DNA of 5,257 bases. Source: JAWWPY01 sp964412845. GTDB taxonomy: Bacteria > Actinomycetota > Actinomycetes > Streptosporangiales > Streptosporangiaceae. The notes under the pieces were generated by a model that had not been told where the DNA came from, searched no databases, and saw nothing but the letters and a program-made list of their open reading frames with translations. The DNA lies in assembly GCA_964412845.1 (NCBI GenBank), contig CAYPQM010000269.1, positions 1 to 5,257 of the forward strand, read 5' to 3'. Shown one piece after another: positions 1-5,257 of this stretch (position 1 is the first letter of the stretch; the number at the start of each line of letters is the position of its first letter). The position numbers were made by a program, and so were the translations under genes.

Positions 1-753
1 GTTGGGTGTGGAAGCGGCCAACTGACGCGCGGCCTTGTCGCCCGGGGCCTGCACGTCACAGCACTCGAACCCGGCAAGAGCCTCCTAGCACTGGCCAGGC
101 AGAACCTGGAAGGTGCTGGAGAGGTGGAATTTGTGAACGCTGAGTTTGAGAATGCATTGCTTCCCCGCGAGCAGTTTCAGGCCGTGTTCTCTGCATCCGC
201 GTTTCACTGGGTTGACCCTAAGGTTAGTTGGCAGAAGGCCGCTGACGTACTTGTTCCCGGTGGAACGCTCGCCCTCATGCAATACTTCGGGCTTGAGGAG
301 CCGCGTAGCAAGCGAGATCAGGAAGCAGCACTCGCTGCCATGAGAAAGGTCGCCCCGGACATTGCCGCTAATTGGCCGACCTACAGGGATCTCGAGGCCA
401 CGCTCGCTGGGATGGAGAAACGCCGTGGCAACGTCTCAGAGGTATGGGCCTGGCTCGGCAGCTACGACATAGGGCAAGATTATGCCGGCCGCTTGTTCGG
501 TGATGTTCAGGTGGCAGTCATGCCAAAGCTCATCGAGCATACTTCTGACGAGCTCAATGCTCTCGTTCGTACGATGTCGTTTTACGCTCGGCTTTCACCG
601 GCCCAACGTCAAGCCCTTGAGCGTGAATACGAGGCCATTTATGAACGAGTCGGGCGACCGATTCGCGCTAGCACGGTCACGGCTCTCGTCACGGCACGGC
701 GCAGCACAAAGGGAGATGATCACCACGCATCGCCTCAGGGTACGCCGCACTGA
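1..753 (+). CDS. Class I SAM-dependent methyltransferase, 5'-truncated
   Basis: This is the C-terminal 250 residues of a Rossmann-fold methyltransferase that uses S-adenosylmethionine; the acceptor cannot be told. The frame is open from base 1, so the start lies upstream of the window; the in-frame GTG at 124 is internal because the SAM-binding motif precedes it. The first visible residues, VGCGSGQLT, are the glycine-rich motif I. ALEPG (about residues 21-25) carries the acidic residue that usually holds the SAM ribose. SASAFHWVDP (about 65-74) is typical of Methyltransf_11/25-type proteins. The C-terminal half is helical and less conserved, with a polar tail ending HHASPQGTPH. Probably about 30-50 N-terminal residues are missing. 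Composition is odd: sampled stretches are about 52-57% GC with third positions near 50% G/C, against about 65-73% in genes further right, which may mean acquisition. No partner gene is visible. Confidence 0.85.
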   Translation, partial: VGCGSGQLTRGLVARGLHVTALEPGKSLLALARQNLEGAGEVEFVNAEFENALLPREQFQAVFSASAFHWVDPKVSWQKAADVLVPGGTLALMQYFGLEEPRSKRDQEAALAAMRKVAPDIAANWPTYRDLEATLAGMEKRRGNVSEVWAWLGSYDIGQDYAGRLFGDVQVAVMPKLIEHTSDELNALVRTMSFYARLSPAQRQALEREYEAIYERVGRPIRASTVTALVTARRSTKGDDHHASPQGTPH

Positions 754-917
754 TGGGGGAGGAGCAAGGCACGAAGCTCGCCAGAGCAGTGAGTCAACGA
801 CGATCCGCCAGGTGATCATCGTGCCACTTAGCCCCACTCAATCGGGACTGATGTCTAGCCAGGTCAGAAGCTCTTAGAACAGGTTCGTGCCGGGCTGGCG
901 GGTGAGCGCTGAGTGAC
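754..917. other. Non-coding spacer with no supported gene
   Basis: This stretch lies between the methyltransferase stop and the hairpin at 918-958. Open frames crossing it on either strand are shadows that begin inside the neighbouring genes and resemble nothing recognisable. I see no tRNA-like or promoter-like structure. A 7-bp complementary pair (CCGCCAG at 805, CTGGCGG at 895) is too far apart to count. Confidence 0.5.
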
Positions 918-958
918 AACGGTCCGCCGCACCTGCGTCGTAGCTGCGGCGGACCGTT
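918..958 (-). terminator. Strong hairpin, probable terminator of the YciI-like gene
   Basis: A perfect 14-bp inverted repeat (918-931 with 945-958, arm AACGGTCCGCCGCA) encloses a 13-nt loop. It begins 5 bases past the stop codon of the minus-strand gene at 963, which is where a terminator would sit. There is no good T-run on either side, as is common for actinobacterial terminators, so rho-independent action is inferred. It may also stop readthrough from the convergent methyltransferase gene. Confidence 0.6.
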
Positions 959-962
959 CCTG

Positions 963-1286
963 CTACATCGGCAGCAGCTCGAAGATCTCCACCGCGCACT
1001 TCCCGTCACTGTTGGACAGGAACGGGAGGCCGTCGGTGAGCGCCTTCGCCGCAGCGAGATCATCGGCCTCGACGATCGTGTAGCCGATCAGGTCGCCGGC
1101 TGTTCCTTCAGTGCCGTCATCGCGAACGGACGCGCTCGTCCCGAACGGGCTGCCGACGTCGACGAGCGCCGCGCCGACCTTCTCCATCCAGGCGCCAAAC
1201 GCGGCCTTACGCTCTGCGCCCTGCTCCGGCGTGGGGTCGGACATCGGAGTCGCCGGGCCACGGTAGAGGTAGATGAACTTCGCCAT
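963..1286 (-). CDS. YciI/YCII-family small protein, divergent from the sigma operon
   Basis: This 107-residue protein has the size and pattern of a single YCII (YciI-like, dimeric ferredoxin-like alpha/beta) domain. Visible hallmarks are an N-terminal beta strand (MAKFIYLYRG), a helix around residues 21-40 (EQGAERKAAFGAWMEKVGAA), GYTIVEADDLAAA (68-80) and a closing strand AVEIFELLPM (98-107). It lacks the DGPF tetrapeptide that marks the protein on the other side of the control region, so it is a diverged paralogue rather than a second copy. The ATG at 1286 is preceded by AAAGGA (1300-1295) at 8-nt spacing, which supports this start. The biochemical function of such proteins is mostly unknown; several are encoded beside ECF42-type sigma factors. 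A candidate ECF promoter lies upstream at 1383-1357, so it is probably a target of the neighbouring sigma factor. A 14-bp hairpin follows the stop. Confidence 0.82.
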   Translation of the reverse strand: MAKFIYLYRGPATPMSDPTPEQGAERKAAFGAWMEKVGAALVDVGSPFGTSASVRDDGTEGTAGDLIGYTIVEADDLAAAKALTDGLPFLSNSDGKCAVEIFELLPM

Positions 1287-1356
1287 GTCGATCGTCCTTT
1301 CGAGAACCGGCGTGCCCCATGCACGCCTTCACCGCTGTGGGCGGACCTGCCGTAAT

Positions 1357-1383
1357 GACGAACAGCCCGGCCCGGCGCGGACA
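1357..1383 (-). promoter_or_regulatory. Candidate ECF42-type promoter for the YciI-like gene
   Basis: On the minus strand, TGTCCG (1383-1378) is followed after 17 nt by CGTC (1360-1357). The sequence around the -10 is GTTCGTCA, identical to that of the plus-strand promoter at 1429-1455. The pattern resembles the TGTCGA / CG(A/T)C motif that I recall being reported for ECF42 sigma factors. Transcription would start near 1350 and give a leader of about 64 nt. A second TGTCCG at 1393-1388 has no matching -10 at this spacing. Confidence 0.5.
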
Positions 1384-1396
1384 GCCGCGGACAACG

Positions 1397-1421
1397 TTTC
1401 TTCCGTCGAGGATTTCTTCGG
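1397..1421. repeat. Short direct repeat between the divergent promoters
   Basis: TTTCTTCCG (1397-1405) and TTTCTTCGG (1413-1421) are near-identical 9-mers spaced 16 bp apart. They lie in the 45-bp stretch between the two outward-facing -35 elements. They could be a regulator site or chance. Confidence 0.25.
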
Positions 1422-1428
1422 CCGGAGT

Positions 1429-1455
1429 TGTCCGTCCGAGCCGATCCCGTTCGTC
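1429..1455 (+). promoter_or_regulatory. Candidate ECF42-type promoter for the DGPF-sigma operon
   Basis: TGTCCG (1429-1434), a 17-nt spacer and CGTC (1452-1455) form a -35/-10 pair of ECF type. The hexamer, the spacer length and the GTTCGTCA block at the -10 are all shared with the divergent copy at 1383-1357. Transcription would start near 1462, leaving about 33 nt to the ATG at 1495. If correct, the sigma factor activates its own operon. Confidence 0.5.
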
Positions 1456-1494
1456 AGATACTCGAACCGGTATCCGTCAGTGACTGGAGGGGTC

Positions 1495-1735
1495 ATGCAG
1501 TACGCATTGCTTGCATACGGCAGCCAGCGGACCTACGCCGGCCCGGTGGCGGGCGCGGTTGCCGACGTGCTCGCCAGGCCCTATGTGACCGGCTGGGCTC
1601 GTCTGCACGCGGACGGGTCGGCCACGACCGTGCGAAACGGCGAGGGGCGGACGCTGCTCACCGACGGGCCGTTCATCGAGACCAAGGAATTCCTAGTCGG
1701 CGTCATTGTGGTGGAGGCCGACAACCTCGACGCTG
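1495..1735 (+). CDS. DGPF-domain YCII-family protein, 3' end lost in gap
   Basis: The first 80 residues of a YCII/DGPF-domain protein are visible; families of this type run to about 115 residues, so some 30-40 are in the gap. TLLTDGPF (residues 53-60) followed by IETKE contains the defining DGPF motif, and GVIVVEADNLDA (69-80) is the second conserved strand and turn. The ATG at 1495 is preceded by GGAGGGG (1486-1492), so it is preferred although the frame stays open upstream to 1273. These small proteins are characteristically encoded next to ECF42 sigma factors and are thought to belong to the same response; no enzymatic activity is established. The candidate ECF promoter at 1429-1455 would drive it and the sigma gene as one operon. 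The apparent fusion of this frame with the downstream sigma factor is only an effect of reading through Ns. Confidence 0.85.
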
Positions 1736-1835
1736 NNNNNNNNNNNNNNNNNNNNNNNNNNNNNNNNNNNNNNNNNNNNNNNNNNNNNNNNNNNNNNNNN
1801 NNNNNNNNNNNNNNNNNNNNNNNNNNNNNNNNNNN
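1736..1835. other. Assembly gap of 100 Ns
   Basis: Exactly 100 undetermined bases, the conventional placeholder for a gap of unknown size. It removes the end of the DGPF protein and the start of the sigma factor. From usual family lengths, roughly 150-250 bases are probably missing, more than the Ns indicate. The order DGPF protein then ECF42 sigma is the classical one, so the scaffold join is plausible. Confidence 0.97.
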
Positions 1836-3009
1836 CTGGGCCCGGGTGCTGGCCACCCTCGTGGGGATCCTCGGCGACATCGAGCTTGCCGAGGATGCCG
1901 CTCAAGAGGCGTTCGCGATCGCTGCCGAACGCTGGCCACGCGACGGGGAGCCGGACAATCCCGTCGGCTGGCTGATCTGGACCGCGCGGAATCGGGCCAT
2001 CGACCACATTCGCCGACAACGCGTGCTAGCCGAGAAGACGAAGCTGCTCGCGCGCGGGTTCACGGTCGAATCGGAGGCAACCGTGTACGAGTCAGCCACC
2101 TTTCCGGACGAGCGGCTGGAACTGATCTTCACCTGCTGCCACCCCGCGCTCGCGCTCGAGGCACAGGTGGCGCTGACCCTCCGCACCCTCGGCGGCCTGT
2201 CGACCGAGGAGATCGCGCTCGCGTTCCTCGTCCCGACCGAGACGATGAGCAAACGGCTGACACGGGCGAAACACAAGATCCGCGACGCACGGATCCCATT
2301 CGCCGTACCACCTGACCATCAGCTCCCGGACCGGCTAGCGGCGGTCCTCGCAGTGGTCTACCTCGTGTTCAACGCCGGCTGGGGAGGCGGCCGCGTCGAC
2401 CTCGCCACCGAAGCGCTCCAACTCGGCCGCGCCCTGTCCGAACTCATGCCCGACGAGGGCGAAGTTCTCGCGCTGCTCGCCCTCATGCTGCTCCACGACG
2501 CCCGACGAGAGGCCCGGATCCGCGACGGTGAGATTGTCCTGCTCGACGACCAGGACCGCGCGCTGTGGGACGAGCAGCAGATCAGCGAAGGCCGCGAGCT
2601 GCTGCAGCAGGCGATCACGCGCGGCGAGACCGGCTCCTATGCCGTGCAGGCCGCCATCGCCGATCTGCACCTGCAACAGCCACGCGACTGGCGACAGATC
2701 GCGGCGCTCTACAACACTCTCTCCATCCAGACCGGTTCCCCCGTCGTCGAACTCAACCGGGCCGTTGCTGTGGCCGAACTCGACGGTCCCGAGGCTGGCC
2801 TGGCGATACTCGACGGGCTCGAGCTCGACCACTACCGCTACTTCCACTCAGCCCGCGCCGAGCTGCTTCGTCGCACCGGGCGAGACGACGAGGCGCGCCA
2901 CGCATACCGACGCGCACTCGAACTCGCCCAGACCGACGCCGAACGCCGATCCCTGAACGACCAACTCACCCAACTCTCCTCCGGGACGGGTCGTGTTCGA
3001 CGGGGGTGA
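1836..3009 (+). CDS. ECF sigma factor, ECF42 type with TPR-like C-terminal extension, 5' end lost in gap
   Basis: An alternative RNA polymerase sigma subunit, 390 residues visible; probably about 15-25 N-terminal residues are in the gap. Residues 1-60 are sigma region 2: LAEDAAQEAFAIAAERW (17-33) is 2.1-2.2 and NPVGWLIWTARNRAIDHIRR (41-60) is 2.3-2.4. Residues about 91-150 are region 4: LIFTCCHPAL is a family signature, and STEEIALAFLVPTETMSKRL is the helix-turn-helix contacting the -35. The rest (about 160-390) is the long extension typical of ECF42, with helical repeats resembling TPRs, the segment DRALWDEQQISEGREL (about 240-255) and SPVVELNRAVAVAELDGPEA (about 301-320). No anti-sigma gene is visible; ECF42 factors are not usually paired with one, and the extension is thought to control activity. 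The DGPF gene upstream and matched promoters at 1383-1357 and 1429-1455 suggest autoregulation. The inducing signal is unknown. The gene ends at TGA 3007-3009. Confidence 0.9.
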
Positions 3010-3049
3010 GTTGGCGCGGCGTCGAACAGTTGTCGCGGGTTGCGCAGGA

Positions 3050-3086
3050 CCCGATCCCATCGGGAACACGCCACCCGGTTCGGGTG
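3050..3086. terminator. Two small tandem hairpins in a convergent spacer
   Basis: CCCGAT-CCC-ATCGGG (3050-3064) and CACCCG-GTT-CGGGTG (3072-3086) are both perfect 6-bp stems with 3-nt loops. A further CACCCG at 3105-3110 could pair alternatively with 3081-3086. They lie in the 118-bp spacer between the ends of the sigma gene and the convergent DoxX gene, so a bidirectional terminator is plausible. There is no T-run, so this is tentative. The rest of 3010-3127 shows no supported gene. Confidence 0.35.
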
Positions 3087-3127
3087 CGGGTTGGCGGCGG
3101 CGATCACCCGCCTGACCGCGCAGCGTT

Positions 3128-3493
3128 CTACAGCCACGTGGTTGAAAGCCATATCGCGACGCCGGCGAGGGCAAGTAGGACGATGTTCAGCCCGATCATC
3201 CTGGCTTCGCCCCGGCTGAGGTGCAGCGAAAGTCCGCCAACCTGGATCAGCACGAGCCCGATAGCCGCCGCCAGGGCGAGGCCTGCCGCGATGCCGGTCA
3301 GCGGGGGCAGCACCAGTCCCAGCGCGCCGAGCACCTCCAGCACACCAATGGTCCGTACGAGCCTCAGCGGCACACTGTCGATCCAGCCCATCATCGGCCG
3401 CAGCTGATCTTTGGACCGCACGACCTTGAGCCCACCCGAGTACAGGTAGAGCAACGCCAACGATCCGGCGACGATCCAGTAGGCCACCTTCAT
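3128..3493 (-). CDS. DoxX-family integral membrane protein
   Basis: A 121-residue, very hydrophobic protein with four predicted membrane segments at about residues 4-22, 46-63, 65-86 and 99-117, the normal size and topology of DoxX-like proteins. LYLYSGGLKVV (15-25) after the first helix and GVLEVLGALGLVLP (50-63) in the second, with its acidic residue, match the family pattern. The ATG at 3493 has AGGGA (3507-3503) 9 nt upstream. DoxX-like proteins are membrane subunits whose roles are mostly unassigned; several are linked to thiol or oxidative stress and quinone handling. The divergent HxlR-type regulator gene shares its upstream region, and a palindrome at 3510-3526 lies where it could block this gene's promoter, so repression by that regulator is likely. 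In Bacillus subtilis the HxlR-type regulators YodB and CatR control catDE, and CatD is DoxX-like, which is a useful parallel and not proof. Confidence 0.85.
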   Translation of the reverse strand: MKVAYWIVAGSLALLYLYSGGLKVVRSKDQLRPMMGWIDSVPLRLVRTIGVLEVLGALGLVLPPLTGIAAGLALAAAIGLVLIQVGGLSLHLSRGEARMIGLNIVLLALAGVAIWLSTTWL

Positions 3494-3509
3494 AACAGCA
3501 CATCCCTAT

Positions 3510-3526
3510 AGTTACTCCCTGTAAGT
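3510..3526. promoter_or_regulatory. Candidate HxlR operator between doxX-like and hxlR genes
   Basis: AGTTAC (3510-3515), TCCCT, then GTAAGT (3521-3526) is an inverted repeat with 5 of 6 matching positions per arm and a perfect TTAC-N5-GTAA core. Short GTTAC/GTAAC-type palindromes are common sites for HxlR-family dimers. It overlaps a weak minus-strand promoter candidate for the DoxX gene (TTGTGA 3546-3541, 17-nt spacer, TACAGG 3523-3518). It also covers the alternative GTG start at 3525, which argues against that start. Confidence 0.45.
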
Positions 3527-3533
3527 GGCCTCA

Positions 3534-3562
3534 TTGTCGATCACAATCGACGGGCTTACAAA
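3534..3562 (+). promoter_or_regulatory. Candidate promoter of the HxlR-family gene
   Basis: TTGTCG (3534-3539), a 17-nt spacer and TACAAA (3557-3562) each match four of six positions of the housekeeping consensus. The start site would be near 3569, about 30 nt before the preferred GTG at 3600. The -35 overlaps the inverted repeat at 3536-3551, giving a route to autoregulation. Confidence 0.3.
3536..3551. repeat. Perfect 6-bp inverted repeat in the divergent control region
   Basis: GTCGAT-CACA-ATCGAC is a perfect palindrome with a 4-nt centre. It sits 9 bp downstream of the 3510-3526 palindrome and differs from it in sequence. It overlaps the proposed -35 of the HxlR gene, and could be a second regulator's site or a weak hairpin. 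Confidence 0.4.
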
Positions 3563-3599
3563 AGTCACACCCGTGTGCGTAGCTATCAGCGAGGTGCCC

Positions 3600-3977
3600 G
3601 TGTCCGACCACGAGGACGTGTGCTTGATCAGGGGCGACCAAGGCCGGGCCATCCGCGCGTTGCTCGACCGCATCGCCGACAAGTGGGCCTTGTTGATCAT
3701 CGCGACTCTGCACACCCAGCGATTGAGATTCACCGAGCTACAGCGGCGCATCCCGGGCATCTCCCAGCGCATGCTCACCCTCACGCTGCGCAAACTCGAA
3801 CGCGACGGACTCGTGATCCGCACAGCCCATGCCGAGGTGCCACCCCGCGTGGAATACGAACCCAGCGAACTCGCTGCCTCCTTGATCCCACACGCGGTCG
3901 CCTTGGCCAACTGGGCCATCGAACATAACCCCGACATCCAGGCTCATCGTGAGGCATACGACACGCGGCCGGGCTGA
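3600..3977 (+). CDS. HxlR-family winged helix-turn-helix regulator with a single cysteine
   Basis: A 125-residue DNA-binding regulator of the HxlR (MarR-like winged helix) family, which act as dimers. LLDRIADKWALLIIATL (21-37) is the hallmark helix, RFTELQRRIPGISQRMLTLT (43-62) is the helix-turn-helix with recognition helix near 55-67, LERDGLVIR (66-74) leads into the wing, and PPRVEYEPSELAASL (81-95) is the conserved wing and following helix. The only cysteine is Cys8, where redox- or quinone-sensing members such as YodB and QorR have their conserved N-terminal Cys; sensing by thiol modification is inferred. The GTG at 3600 is preferred because GAGG (3591-3594) precedes it and the length fits the family. 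The in-frame GTG at 3525 would add 25 residues, has no ribosome site and lies in a palindrome. It is divergent from the DoxX gene, its likely target. Confidence 0.87.
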   Translation: MSDHEDVCLIRGDQGRAIRALLDRIADKWALLIIATLHTQRLRFTELQRRIPGISQRMLTLTLRKLERDGLVIRTAHAEVPPRVEYEPSELAASLIPHAVALANWAIEHNPDIQAHREAYDTRPG

Positions 3978-4039
3978 GACACCCGCAAGCAAGGCGTCGG
4001 CAGATCAACTCGACCTCACGGTGTCCGCGTGGGCCTCGG
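3978..4039. other. Convergent spacer without a clear terminator
   Basis: These 62 bases separate the ends of the HxlR gene and the UvrA-like gene. GACACC (3978-3983) can pair with GGTGTC (4020-4025), but the 36-nt loop makes this unconvincing. I see no other structure. Confidence 0.4.

Positions 4040-5257
<1,218 letters not shown>

Noticed and set aside
482..877. 131-codon frame overlapping the methyltransferase and the following spacer
   Set aside because: It is in a different frame from the methyltransferase, has a serine/arginine-rich random composition and no family resemblance.
1273..1494. N-terminal extension of the DGPF protein reading from the ATG at 1273
   Set aside because: It overlaps the divergent gene start and both candidate promoters, resembles no protein, and the ATG at 1495 has a ribosome-binding site.
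2335..2847. 170-codon minus-strand frame inside the sigma gene
   Set aside because: It is a shadow of the sigma gene's codon bias, with acidic low-complexity content and no start context.
2838..3503. Long minus-strand frame crossing the sigma gene end and the DoxX gene
   Set aside because: It is antisense or out of frame to two well-supported genes, and its protein shows no recognisable domain; it is a product of high GC content.
3535..3540. TGTCGA, an exact match to the ECF42 -35 motif, upstream of the HxlR gene
   Set aside because: There is no CGAC or CGTC at 16-18 nt downstream; the hexamer belongs to the inverted repeat at 3536-3551.
3525..3599. Longer HxlR protein starting at GTG 3525
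   Set aside because: It has no ribosome-binding site, the extra residues do not fit the family, and the start lies inside the candidate operator.

Overview
The window looks like part of a draft scaffold from a high-GC Gram-positive bacterium (Actinomycetota). Most genes are strongly G/C-biased at third codon positions, GTG codons are plausible starts, and every recognisable family is common in actinobacteria. I cannot name the genus. Positions 1736-1835 are exactly 100 Ns, a scaffold gap whose true length is unknown, so anything read through it is unreliable.

Layout. Positions 1-753 (+) hold a class I SAM-dependent methyltransferase, cut at its 5' end and visibly less GC-rich than the rest. 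A 14-bp perfect hairpin (918-958) lies between it and a convergent small YciI/YCII-family gene (963-1286, -). Next is a 208-bp divergent control region. To its right, on the + strand, are a DGPF/YCII protein (from 1495, cut by the gap) and an ECF sigma factor of the ECF42 type with a long C-terminal extension (1836-3009, 5' end lost in the gap). The control region contains two back-to-back copies of one promoter-like pattern, TGTCCG-N17-CGTC with a shared GTTCGTCA around the -10. One copy points at each gene. This suggests that the sigma factor controls both its own operon and the divergent YciI-like gene.

After a short convergent spacer with two small hairpins come a DoxX-family membrane protein (3128-3493, -) and a divergent HxlR-family regulator with a single N-terminal cysteine (best start 3600, +). 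They share an intergenic region with a palindromic operator candidate (3510-3526) and a second inverted repeat (3536-3551). The right end is the C-terminal half of a UvrA-like tandem ABC ATPase on the - strand (4040-5257), whose N-terminus lies outside the window.

How the genes may work together. There are two self-contained regulatory cassettes: ECF42 sigma with DGPF/YciI proteins, and a Cys-containing HxlR regulator with DoxX. Both resemble stress or electrophile-response modules. The UvrA-like protein adds a possible DNA-damage or drug-tolerance function. None of the individual families is new. The best new observation is the matched pair of candidate ECF42 promoters.
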